Of a DNA stretch of 12,999 bases, positions 6,275 to 12,999 are shown in pieces. The notes beneath the pieces are model-generated. The model worked only from the letters and a program-made list of their open reading frames with translations, made no database searches and was not told where the DNA came from. The DNA comes from Clostridiales bacterium (lineage in GTDB: Bacteria > Bacillota > Clostridia > Peptostreptococcales > Anaerovoracaceae). Positions within the stretch are counted from its first letter, which is position 1, and each line of letters begins with the position of its first letter. Both the position numbers and the translations under genes were made by a program. Location: assembly GCA_009778415.1 (NCBI GenBank), contig WRJV01000293.1, positions 1-12,999 of the forward strand. Reading direction: 5' to 3'.

Positions 6275-7567
6275 ATGATACCATTGAAAATCGAGACATT
6301 GTTGGCAGGACGCGTCGTTGAGCAAGATCGTGTCGAATATAAAAAGGGATGGAATCCTTCAGATACGATTCATACGATTTGCGCGTTCGCGAACGATTAT
6401 TCAAACATAAACGGCGGATATATTGTGATTGGCATAGAGGCGCCTCGCGGTTTTCCGATGTTGCCGCCGCAAGGGGTGCCAAAAGAGCAGCTGGATATGA
6501 TTCAGCAAGAGATATTTCAATACTGCAACATCATTCGACCTAGCTATATCCCCAAGATGGAAGTGGTCAATTATCGGGGAACAGACACTTTTTTGCTGTA
6601 CCTTTGGTGCTCTGCCGGCGATAGCGGGCCGTATCAGGCACCCGTGGACGTATATTCAAGCAAGAAGACAGAGAATGCACCTGATAAAACAATGCGGTAT
6701 TGGATTCGCCAAGCGTCGGTGACTACATATGCGAAGCAGGATGAAATCGCGGAGTTGTTCGAGAAATTCAATTCAGTGCCATTCGACGACAGAGTGAATC
6801 GATTGGCAACGATAGATCATATCAGGCGCGGATTTTTAGAGGATTTTTTGCGGGAAAGCAACAGCTCGCTGGTATCTGAACTGAATAGGAGACCCATGGA
6901 AGACATACTAATATCATTGGAGGTTGCGGACGAGACTGACACTGATTTTTCAATCAGAAATATCGGTGTACTGATGTTTGCGGACAAGCCGCACAAGCTC
7001 ATCCCAGGAGCGCAAATTGATCTGGTGCATTTTCACACTCCGGAAGCAGAGGGTTCAGATAACTTTACGGAAAAAACGTTCACTGGATCGATTCAAAAAC
7101 AAGTCCGGGATGCGCTGAATTATATCAATGTTCTTGTCATTGAGGAAAAAGTTGTCAAAATTCCGGATCGGGCAGAAGCTGACCGTTTCTTCAACTATCC
7201 ATACAGCGCGCTTGAAGAAGCACTGGTGAACGCTGTATTCCACAAGTCGTACCGTGACGCAGATCCGGTCGAAATTAGAATTTATGTTGATTGCATAATG
7301 ATTCTCAATTATCCAGGACCGGAAAAATGGATTGACATGGGCAAGTTCGCCGAGGGAAAAATTAGATCGCGCAGATACCGCAATCGTAGGATTGGCGAGT
7401 TTTTCAAAGAAATAAACCTGTCAGAAAAGCAATCTACCGGCATTACCAAAATAATACGGGCATTAGAGCAAAATGGTTCGCCACCACCGGAATTTGAGAC
7501 AGTTGATGAGCGAGTCTATTTGATTACTACGATTAGGAAGCGGGAAGGTTTTGATTCAAGGTTTTAA
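6275..7567 (+). CDS. AlbA_2 (Schlafen-type) domain protein with GHKL-like ATPase C-terminus
   Basis: A 430-aa protein of the COG2865 type. Residues about 18-155 are an AlbA_2/Schlafen nucleic-acid-binding domain, with Val-Glu-Tyr-Lys-Lys-Gly-Trp (20-26), Asn-Gly-Gly-Tyr-Ile-Val-Ile-Gly-Ile (46-54) and Arg-Tyr-Trp-Ile-Arg-Gln-Ala-Ser (141-148). The C-terminal half has HATPase_c_4 features: Glu-Ala-Leu-Val-Asn-Ala-Val-Phe-His (315-323) as the N-box, Asn-Tyr-Pro-Gly-Pro (345-349), and Ser-Thr-Gly-Ile-Thr-Lys-Ile (387-393). Family members are annotated as putative transcriptional regulators or ATP-dependent DNA-binding proteins and are frequent in defence islands. The gene follows the helicase by 66 bp on the same strand and looks less GC-rich than the three genes before it, so it may have joined the locus separately. 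An imperfect Shine-Dalgarno (CAGGTG, 6261-6266) precedes the ATG. Its stop abuts the stop of the convergent ATPase gene. Confidence 0.82.
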   Translation: MIPLKIETLLAGRVVEQDRVEYKKGWNPSDTIHTICAFANDYSNINGGYIVIGIEAPRGFPMLPPQGVPKEQLDMIQQEIFQYCNIIRPSYIPKMEVVNYRGTDTFLLYLWCSAGDSGPYQAPVDVYSSKKTENAPDKTMRYWIRQASVTTYAKQDEIAELFEKFNSVPFDDRVNRLATIDHIRRGFLEDFLRESNSSLVSELNRRPMEDILISLEVADETDTDFSIRNIGVLMFADKPHKLIPGAQIDLVHFHTPEAEGSDNFTEKTFTGSIQKQVRDALNYINVLVIEEKVVKIPDRAEADRFFNYPYSALEEALVNAVFHKSYRDADPVEIRIYVDCIMILNYPGPEKWIDMGKFAEGKIRSRRYRNRRIGEFFKEINLSEKQSTGITKIIRALEQNGSPPPEFETVDERVYLITTIRKREGFDSRF

Positions 7568-8986
7568 CTATCGGAACAAGTCGTCAAGCGCCACTTCGGA
7601 CTGTACAGAAGCCGTGTGGCCTTTTTCGGTCAACCCGTACGTGGTCACCATGGTGACATGGACGGCTTTTCGCGTACCGGTTTCAGCTAAAAAGGCGGTG
7701 CGCTTGCGCTGCAAGTCCTGATCGTCTTTTGCGGTCAGCGTGACTGGGTGCAGCGAATACTTCATTTCGCACAAGTTTATGACGCCGTCCCTTCTGGAAA
7801 TCAACAAATCGATTTGCGCACCCGGCTGGCTTTCTTTGCTTCGCCACGAAAACACTTCGGTTGAAATGCCGGATATGCCAAGCTTTTGCTTGATTTGGGC
7901 CAAATGGCGCAGACAAAGCAGCTCGAACGCATAGCCGCTCCAGGCGCGCCTCCCTCCATCGTCAATCAGGTTCGTCCAATAGTAATCGTCTTTTGTGCGG
8001 TTGTCCTTGACATATTTTAGCCAGTACAGCGTAAACGGGTCGATAAGCCTGTAATATGCATTGTTTTTTGGTTTTGTAAAGTCTGAATACTTTTCGATGA
8101 AGCCACATTGCTCAAGTTCGCCGAGGGTTCTTGTCAGATTGCCGCCACCGGGTATTTTTGCGGCTTTTATGATTTCGTCACGAGTCATGCCGGCTTTAGT
8201 TTTTGACAAGGCTGATGCGATGAGCATATGCCTGTCCGAAGCGCGGAACAAGGAGCGGTACACTTCGTTGAATTCGTTTTTAAGGGGGGCGTTTTCTGAA
8301 AACAGCAGCCTGTCGATGTTCTGAGTTGGCCCGAGGCTTTTTTCAAACATGTTCAGGTAATACGGAACGCCGCCAAACACCATGAGGCTTTCAGCGATTT
8401 GGTACCTGTTCATCATGACGCCGATCTCATTGAAGAAAGCTTCGCTTTCGGCGAGCGAAAAAGGAGCAAGCCAAATGCGCCCTGTAACCCGGTTGTGGAG
8501 CCCGCCTTTGTTTTCAAACAGGTTTTTCACGATCCATGACGCCGACGAACCGCATACGACAAGCATAATATCGGCCCTGGCAGAAGCAAACGTGTTCCAA
8601 AAATAATCCAGCGCCGGCAAAAAATCGGATTTGGGAGCATCAAGCCAAGGCAATTCGTCAATGAAGACGACCTGCCTTTTTCCGCACTGTGTTTTGAGCA
8701 GCTTCCGAAGTTTGCCAAATGCGTCTGCCCAATTGCTTGAGGCCGGCTTTGACTCGCCGCCGAATTCTGCGACTGCATCGTCAAATTGCCTGAGCTGATA
8801 GGCATTGTCGATGTTTTTTCCAATTGCACCGGAAAAATAGAAAGCCATGTCCTGAGAAAACAGTTCCTTGACAAGATAAGTTTTTCCAATGCGCCTTCGC
8901 CCCGTAACAGCAATAAATTCGGGTCTGCCGGAATGGAAATGCCGGCTCAGCTCAGCTTGCTCTCGTATGCGCCCAACGATCTTCAT
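7568..8986 (-). CDS. Archaeal-type AAA ATPase with winged helix and PD-(D/E)XK nuclease-like domain
   Basis: A 472-aa ATPase of the archaeal ATPase/DUF234 type (COG1672-like). Walker A is Gly29-Arg-Arg-Arg-Ile-Gly-Lys35-Thr36. Walker B is Val-Val-Phe-Ile-Asp110-Glu111, followed by Leu-Pro-Trp-Leu. A sensor-like Val-Val-Cys-Gly-Ser-Ser-Ala-Ser lies at 143-150, and Gly-Leu-His-Asn-Arg (162-166) is family-typical. Residues about 253-300 form a winged helix. The C-terminal part carries a PD-(D/E)XK-like set: Glu355, Asp393 in Gln-Ile-Asp-Leu-Leu-Ile, and Glu407-Met-Lys409. Cellular function in bacteria is not established; defence, DNA maintenance and mobile-element roles have been suggested. The start is fixed by GGAGGTG (8991-8997 on the complementary strand) 4 nt before the ATG. 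An extended -10 promoter lies within an inverted repeat just upstream, suggesting tight autoregulation. Confidence 0.83.
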   Translation of the reverse strand: MKIVGRIREQAELSRHFHSGRPEFIAVTGRRRIGKTYLVKELFSQDMAFYFSGAIGKNIDNAYQLRQFDDAVAEFGGESKPASSNWADAFGKLRKLLKTQCGKRQVVFIDELPWLDAPKSDFLPALDYFWNTFASARADIMLVVCGSSASWIVKNLFENKGGLHNRVTGRIWLAPFSLAESEAFFNEIGVMMNRYQIAESLMVFGGVPYYLNMFEKSLGPTQNIDRLLFSENAPLKNEFNEVYRSLFRASDRHMLIASALSKTKAGMTRDEIIKAAKIPGGGNLTRTLGELEQCGFIEKYSDFTKPKNNAYYRLIDPFTLYWLKYVKDNRTKDDYYWTNLIDDGGRRAWSGYAFELLCLRHLAQIKQKLGISGISTEVFSWRSKESQPGAQIDLLISRRDGVINLCEMKYSLHPVTLTAKDDQDLQRKRTAFLAETGTRKAVHVTMVTTYGLTEKGHTASVQSEVALDDLFR

Positions 8987-8995
8987 ATTGCACCT

Positions 8996-9033
8996 CCGTC
9001 CAAAACATGGTTTATTATATCATGTTTGGACGG
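8996..9033. repeat. Inverted repeat IR1 flanking the ATPase promoter, candidate operator
   Basis: The left arm CCGTCCAAAACATG (8996-9009) pairs with CATGTTTGGACGG (9021-9033), the right arm lacking one T, around an 11-bp AT-rich centre. The centre holds the -10 box of the ATPase promoter, and the left arm touches the Shine-Dalgarno sequence. The predicted transcript starts inside the left arm, so the full hairpin would not be in the mRNA; this points to a protein-binding DNA operator. Confidence 0.7.
9014..9022 (-). promoter_or_regulatory. Extended -10 promoter of the ATPase gene
   Basis: The minus strand reads TGATATAAT, a perfect TATAAT with the TGn extension. No good -35 hexamer is found at 15-18 bp, as is common for extended -10 promoters. 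Transcription would start near 9007, giving a leader of about 20 nt. The box is enclosed by the arms of IR1. Confidence 0.65.
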
Positions 9034-9068
9034 GTAATCATATCTTTTTTTGCACATTTTCATATTAC

Positions 9069-9106
9069 GCGTCCAAAACAGCCTCGAAAAGCCATGTTTT
9101 GGACGG
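9069..9106. repeat. Inverted repeat IR2, second copy of the IR1 arms
   Basis: CGTCCAAAACA (9070-9080) and CATGTTTTGGACGG (9093-9106) repeat the IR1 arm sequence; the right arm is the exact reverse complement of the left arm of IR1. The centres of IR1 and IR2 are about 73 bp apart, close to seven helical turns. IR2 lies between the UspA stop and the ATPase promoter. A T-run at 9045-9051 sits between the two repeats but is on the wrong strand to terminate UspA transcription. Confidence 0.65.
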
Positions 9107-9126
9107 ATCATCCGAGCTTCCCTGTC

Positions 9127-9594
9127 TTATTGCCCGGCAACTTCCGAATGAATTCCCGGATGATCGTTGATGACCATGACCGGGCAATGCGCTGTTTGAA
9201 CGATGCGGAGGGAGACGCTTCCTTGGAAGAGGTTTGAAACCGACCCAAGGCTGTGGCCGCCCGTGATTATCAGGTCGACGTTCTCGATAAAGGCCGCTTT
9301 GACAATTTCTTTTGCAGGCTTCCCGTGGAGTATGATAGTGCTTACGTCAACACCTTCAGCGTCGGATGCGCTAAAAGTAGAATCGATGATTTCTTTTGTG
9401 ATTGCGTTGAGCTCGTCCATGTTGATCAGTTTGCTGGCTGTCGCATAGCCGCCCCATGTGTCCTCCGGGGAGATCGCGACGTGAACCAGCAAAACCTCTG
9501 CCCCGGACAGCCGCGCCAAAGACAAAGCGTGCTGGTACGCCCTCTTTGACGAGTCCGAGCCGTCAATCGCTACTAGGATTTTTTTGTAAACCAT
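9127..9594 (-). CDS. UspA-family universal stress protein
   Basis: A 155-aa single-domain cytoplasmic Usp protein of standard length. It opens with Lys-Ile-Leu-Val-Ala-Ile-Asp11-Gly-Ser, the conserved first strand with the nucleotide-contacting Asp. The ATP-binding loop is normally Gly-2x-Gly-9x-Gly-Ser; here it reads Gly112-2x-Ser115-9x-Gly125-Ser126, so the middle glycine is replaced. The end Cys-Pro-Val-Met-Val-Ile (137-142) is the usual last strand. Usp proteins form dimers and help survival in starvation or stress; the ligand here is uncertain. AAAGGAG (9603-9609 on the complementary strand) precedes the ATG by 8 nt. A TTGACC-17-TAGATT promoter (9653-9625) lies upstream, divergent from the promoter of the 90-aa protein. 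Confidence 0.9.
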   Translation of the reverse strand: MVYKKILVAIDGSDSSKRAYQHALSLARLSGAEVLLVHVAISPEDTWGGYATASKLINMDELNAITKEIIDSTFSASDAEGVDVSTIILHGKPAKEIVKAAFIENVDLIITGGHSLGSVSNLFQGSVSLRIVQTAHCPVMVINDHPGIHSEVAGQ

Positions 9595-9624
9595 ATAAGA
9601 GACTCCTTTCTTTCGTGTATTAAT

Positions 9625-9653
9625 AATCTATCATAACTGCAATGCAAGGTCAA
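9625..9653 (-). promoter_or_regulatory. Promoter of the UspA gene
   Basis: On the minus strand TTGACC (9653-9648, five of six) is followed after 17 bp by TAGATT (9630-9625, four of six). Transcription would start near 9618, leaving a short leader with AAAGGAG. Confidence 0.45.
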
Positions 9654-9671
9654 TGAGCAGTTCGATTATTC

Positions 9672-9700
9672 TTGTCAAATATAGCCGGTTAATATATAAT
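9672..9700 (+). promoter_or_regulatory. Promoter of the coiled-coil protein / C39-dockerin operon
   Basis: TTGTCA (9672-9677, five of six) lies exactly 17 bp before a perfect TATAAT (9695-9700). Transcription would start near 9707. The promoter is back-to-back with that of UspA, so the two transcripts diverge. Confidence 0.65.
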
Positions 9701-9768
9701 GTTATTGGCTTGCAAGGGTAAATCCATCCATGATTCAAATAGCAAAAAAAGACAGGAGGGAAAAAACT

Positions 9769-10041
9769 ATGCCATTTTTAGACAAACTGGGCGACATCGC
9801 CCGCAACGTCGGGGACAAAACCAGTGAAGTGATTGAGACGACCAAGCTCAACAGCAAAATAAGCGCTGAGAAGTCGGCCATCACCGATTGCATGCGGCAA
9901 ATAGGCGAAATCCACTATCAGAAGCACTTGGCTGGCGATGTCGGCGACCCTGCGTGCGCAGGGCTTTTTGCAGCAATTGACGACCACAAAAGGGTTATAA
10001 AGGACACGCAAGCAGAGATTGACCGGATCAAGTTAGAGTGA
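9769..10041 (+). CDS. Small coiled-coil protein of unknown function
   Basis: A 90-aa soluble protein, largely helical, with charged heptad-like stretches (about 22-50 and 70-90). Its opening Met-Pro-Phe-Leu-Asp-Lys-Leu-Gly-Asp-Ile-Ala resembles short Clostridia proteins that start with Gly-Phe-Leu-Asp-Lys-Leu and sometimes continue into a zinc ribbon, which is absent here. The ATG at 9769 is chosen because GGAGGG (9755-9760) lies 8 nt upstream; the in-frame ATG at 9730 has only a poor AAGGG. It is followed after 42 bp by the large secreted protein, probably on one transcript from 9672-9700. No signal peptide, so it stays in the cytoplasm. The function is not recognised. Confidence 0.7.
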   Translation: MPFLDKLGDIARNVGDKTSEVIETTKLNSKISAEKSAITDCMRQIGEIHYQKHLAGDVGDPACAGLFAAIDDHKRVIKDTQAEIDRIKLE

Positions 10042-10083
10042 CGGCAGTGCCGCTCGAAATAAAAATTTAAAGGAGGCAAAAAA

Positions 10084-12984
10084 ATGCAAATCAAAAGCGG
10101 ACTTAAAAAAACCACGTCGTTGCTGCTTGCGGTGACGATGGCAGCTTGGCTGTTCGCCGGCATGTCGCTGGCGGTATTCGCAGAGGATGACGATGGCTAT
10201 AGCCTGGACGACGTCCTGGGCGGAAGAATTCTAAAACCTTTTACGCTGGCGGGTTCCTTTGATGGTGGCACAATCAACGGCTATACCGTCAATGCAAACA
10301 ATTCTGCCTACCTGTGGAACAGCGCAACCGACAAGTTTGAACCTGTGGAAACTTCAGCAAGCGTTGTTGTGGGCAATTTTGTCCAGCTGCGCGATGTGAC
10401 GAGAGACGGGAGAGTCGACGGGATACTGGCTGTGTCCTGGAAGGACAGCGAAGACTACTGGGACAGCAGCATGTACTGGGACGACGACTTTGACGACGAT
10501 GGCGCGTTTTCCGATGGACAGGAATGGCGCATACCATTCGGAGAAAGGCTTTTGGATGAGTACGGCGTTGACGGCGCAGTAGTGGACTACAGCAATATTG
10601 TGGACTATGCCGACTTGGAGAGCAGCACGTACTGGCCACAGCACGACTACTACAACGCCACTTCCAGCGACACGCTCACCATGCTGACGGGGTTTGCCAC
10701 TACGCAGCAAGCCACCGGCTGGGCCTGCGGCCCCACATCCGCTGTCATGGTGATGGATTGGTTCGGGCTGAGAGGCGACTTGAACGAAGAGGACCTGGCC
10801 TCCCTCCGCCAAAAGCCGTCACAGGGAGGCGCTACAAACCTCCAGCAGATGGTCAACATCTTTGAAGGCCTGAACGCGCTGGACGCAAAGGGCATTGGCG
10901 AATGGGGCAAATGGAATATCCTGTCCAGCTACGATATCGTGAAAGACTACGGCATCACAAAGCCCGTCGGCGGGAAATACAACCTCATGTCGGTAGACGA
11001 ACTGATGGACGGCACGCTGATAAAGGAGCTGCTGTCTGAGGGGATACCTATCCTCATTGGCTGGAACAGTTTCGGAGGCCACTGGCAGGTTATCATCGGT
11101 TACGACGACATGGGGTCAGATGACACAAAGAACCACGTACTGATACTGGCAGACCCCTACGACACGACGGACCACAGGAACGACGGCTACAACATCCAGT
11201 CGCTTGAGCGCTTCGTCTACGACTGGAGCGCTGGGTTTGACACCGACTTCCGCCATGGCATATTTGTGGCAGCTGTGCCGGAGGGCTGGGAGTACGAGCC
11301 GGTGCATGGCGACGGCATCGCTGAGTACAGGGACGGTTACGACGGCAACAGCGGAGACGACATGAAACTGAGCTACGGCCGCACTGCAGCTGACATTCAA
11401 AAGTATTACCCAACCACGCCGTACAGGGGCGACAACGGCCTCGCGGGGGCGGCCACCGGCGGGTACGAGCGCGTGCCAAACGACTACGTGAACGTGTCGC
11501 CGTACTACGCCCATTTTGACTACTACAACATGGAAAGCAGCGACAGCTTAGTCTTGCTTGAGAATTTCAAGACCCAGCAGCAGACCACAGAATGGACCTG
11601 CGGCCTTACTTCCGCGCTGATGGCGCTGGAGTGGTACAACGCAAACCCAGGGCTGGCCAAACTGCTGAACGGTTTCAGTGAAGAAGAACTGGTGGCGGTG
11701 GCAGACGCCTTCGGCCTCGACGTGTACGACCTCCTCGACGACAGGCTGACCGAGATCAACCTAGCGCAGCTGAGGGGGGACGGCAGGCAGAACCCAGGCG
11801 CCACCAATCTGGACGACATGAAAAACATTTTCAACAACCTGAACGAAGATGAGGACTACCTGAACGCCGTGGCTTTGGCCAACGGGTGGGACACTCTCAA
11901 AAAATGGACGTTTTTGTCCACGGACAACCTCACGCGGGGGTATGTGGTAGGCTCGGACAGCAAACAGCACTATCTTGAAGACGGAGCTGCGGACGACGGG
12001 ATGATACCGTATTACTTGAGCCAAGGCTGCCCGATATTGATCGGCTGGGACGAATGGGGCGGGCACTGGCAAGCCATCATCGGCTACGACGATATGGGCA
12101 CGGAAGACACGCAGGACGACGTGCTGATCTTGGCAGACCCCTACGACACCACCGACCACAACCAGGACGGCTACTACTTGGAAGCCTTTGAACGATTGGT
12201 GTTTGGATGGGGCGCCGGCTTCGACCGCCGAGGCAGCAACGTGTTTTTGATCCCTTGGCTTACTGACACCGGCATACCTGTCGACGAAAACGCAAAGGTG
12301 TCCGATGCGGTCAGGATAGCATCGGAGCTGAACGCCAACCTGAACGTAGATTCGGTAAGCGGCATCGAGGGCGACGTGGAATTCACGCTTTCTGTCAGCC
12401 ACGCAAAAGACCTGCTAGCGCTTGAACTGGAATTCACTGTAGACGCTGGCTTGCTTGCCGGCAAGGGCGTAGAAACGCTAAACGGGTTTGAGGCTGTTGA
12501 CGGTATCGCATGGAAAAGCTTAGGCGGCAGCATATGGAAGGGCTCGCTAACCATCGGGCTTCCGGCGGGGCATGAAGGGACAGGACTCACGTCGTATGTG
12601 CCTGTGGACGTTGCAAAGTTTATTTTCGCGCCAAGGGCTATGGGCGAAGCATCCATGAAACTGACAGATGTAAAGGCTGTCGGGCTGGATGGAGAAACAG
12701 TGTACCTTGACGTTGTTATCGTCAATGGCGAAGCGGTTACGACAATAGAGCAGCTCGTATGGTCGAAATACGACCTGAACAAGGACAACAAAATCGACGC
12801 CCTTGATCTGGGGATAATGCTGCTGTACTGCGGGTTTGCCACGGAAACGCCGGGTTGGGACAGCTTGGTCAAGGTGAACGACTCCAGAGGCAGGCCGGTC
12901 ACCGCAAGCATGTGCGACGTGAACAGCGACGGCATCATCGACATGCTCGACTTGCTCGACCTGTTCATCCACTACACGAAATAA
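10084..12984 (+). CDS. Secreted protein with two C39-like peptidase domains, cohesin-like domain and dockerin
   Basis: A 966-aa exported protein. A Sec signal peptide covers residues 1-33 (cleavage after Val-Phe-Ala). Residues 34-185 are unrecognised and include a very acidic stretch (121-139). Two Peptidase_C39_2-like domains follow. The first (about 186-400) has Gln209, Cys215 in Trp-Ala-Cys-Gly-Pro-Thr-Ser, His333 in Gly-Gly-His-Trp and Asp357 in Ala-Asp-Pro-Tyr-Asp. The second (about 477-726) has Gln500, Cys506, His661 and Asp685. Both keep the full papain-like set. Residues about 737-885 resemble a cohesin-type beta-sandwich. Residues 897-965 form a type I dockerin with two calcium-binding repeats, Asp-Leu-Asn-Lys-Asp (897-901) and Asp-Val-Asn-Ser-Asp (945-949). 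It probably acts outside the cell, docked to a cohesin scaffold; the substrate is unknown. AAGGAGG (10070-10076) sets the start. Confidence 0.85.
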   Translation: MQIKSGLKKTTSLLLAVTMAAWLFAGMSLAVFAEDDDGYSLDDVLGGRILKPFTLAGSFDGGTINGYTVNANNSAYLWNSATDKFEPVETSASVVVGNFVQLRDVTRDGRVDGILAVSWKDSEDYWDSSMYWDDDFDDDGAFSDGQEWRIPFGERLLDEYGVDGAVVDYSNIVDYADLESSTYWPQHDYYNATSSDTLTMLTGFATTQQATGWACGPTSAVMVMDWFGLRGDLNEEDLASLRQKPSQGGATNLQQMVNIFEGLNALDAKGIGEWGKWNILSSYDIVKDYGITKPVGGKYNLMSVDELMDGTLIKELLSEGIPILIGWNSFGGHWQVIIGYDDMGSDDTKNHVLILADPYDTTDHRNDGYNIQSLERFVYDWSAGFDTDFRHGIFVAAVPEGWEYEPVHGDGIAEYRDGYDGNSGDDMKLSYGRTAADIQKYYPTTPYRGDNGLAGAATGGYERVPNDYVNVSPYYAHFDYYNMESSDSLVLLENFKTQQQTTEWTCGLTSALMALEWYNANPGLAKLLNGFSEEELVAVADAFGLDVYDLLDDRLTEINLAQLRGDGRQNPGATNLDDMKNIFNNLNEDEDYLNAVALANGWDTLKKWTFLSTDNLTRGYVVGSDSKQHYLEDGAADDGMIPYYLSQGCPILIGWDEWGGHWQAIIGYDDMGTEDTQDDVLILADPYDTTDHNQDGYYLEAFERLVFGWGAGFDRRGSNVFLIPWLTDTGIPVDENAKVSDAVRIASELNANLNVDSVSGIEGDVEFTLSVSHAKDLLALELEFTVDAGLLAGKGVETLNGFEAVDGIAWKSLGGSIWKGSLTIGLPAGHEGTGLTSYVPVDVAKFIFAPRAMGEASMKLTDVKAVGLDGETVYLDVVIVNGEAVTTIEQLVWSKYDLNKDNKIDALDLGIMLLYCGFATETPGWDSLVKVNDSRGRPVTASMCDVNSDGIIDMLDLLDLFIHYTK
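11047..12214 (+). repeat. Intragenic direct repeat from peptidase-domain duplication
   Basis: The stretch 11047-11230 (His/Asp half of the first C39 domain) is recognisably similar at DNA level to 12031-12214, an offset of 984 bp; for example both contain GCAGACCCCTACGACAC. The Cys halves (10669 onward and 11542 onward) are offset by only 873 bp. The second copy therefore carries about 37 extra residues between its Cys and His, around 521-557. This records a tandem domain duplication with later divergence. Confidence 0.7.
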
Positions 12985-12999
12985 AACTTGATAAAAGGG

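Noticed and set aside
8996..9106. MITE or insertion-sequence ends
   Set aside because: No transposase, no flanking target duplication was seen, and the repeats are positioned on the promoter; an operator is the simpler reading, though a genome search is needed.
12174..12968. 264-codon open frame on the minus strand
   Set aside because: It is antisense to the cohesin-like and dockerin region, Ser/Pro-rich in the way expected of a reverse-strand shadow, and has no domain match.
10084..12984. Bacteriocin-processing C39 ABC exporter
   Set aside because: The protein is secreted and has no transmembrane or ABC ATPase domain; no double-glycine leader peptide gene was seen beside it.
1..12999. CRISPR array, tRNA or rRNA genes
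   Set aside because: No regularly spaced repeats and no tRNA or rRNA signatures were seen on either strand.

Overview
The window looks like chromosomal DNA of an anaerobic, Gram-positive Clostridia-type bacterium, probably from an uncultured lineage. The evidence is strong GGAGG-type ribosome binding sites, sigma-A-like promoters (TTGTCA-17-TATAAT and similar), Sec signal peptides, and a secreted protein with a cohesin-like domain and a C-terminal dockerin. Base composition is moderate, about half GC by eye. The lineage assignment is inference; no rRNA or other marker gene is present.

Layout. (1) 1-185, minus strand: the 5' end of a secreted protein gene that runs off the left edge, with its promoter at 328-356. 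(2) 357-501: a divergent control region holding three palindromes and the promoter of the next operon. (3) 502-6208, plus strand: a tight four-gene operon. It encodes an XRE/S24 LexA-like self-cleaving repressor, a TerB_N-TerB_C protein, a BrxD-like (DUF2791) P-loop ATPase and a BrxHI/Lhr-like superfamily 2 helicase. Intergenic distances are 6 bp, a 4-bp overlap, and 5 bp. (4) 6275-7567, plus strand: a Schlafen/AlbA_2 protein with a GHKL-like C-terminal half. (5) 7568-8986, minus strand: an archaeal-type AAA ATPase with a winged helix and a PD-(D/E)XK nuclease-like C-terminus. Its stop codon directly abuts that of the AlbA_2 gene, and its promoter sits inside one of two large inverted repeats. 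(6) 9127-9594, minus strand: a UspA universal stress protein, divergent from (7) 9769-12984, plus strand: a 90-aa coiled-coil protein and a 966-aa secreted protein with two C39-like cysteine peptidase domains, a cohesin-like domain and a dockerin.

The most interesting part is 390-7567. A TerB-domain protein, a BrxD-type ATPase and a BrxHI-type helicase form a compact module without the PglX methyltransferase, PglZ or other BREX partners in view. It is headed by a repressor that retains the Ala-Gly cleavage site and the Ser/Lys dyad of the LexA/CI family. The simplest reading is a damage- or phage-inducible DNA-processing or defence operon, with the AlbA_2 gene and perhaps the ATPase/nuclease gene as accessory genes. 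Gene identities are well supported by motifs; the antiphage role and the induction logic are inference. The flanking secreted proteins and UspA look like ordinary host genes.
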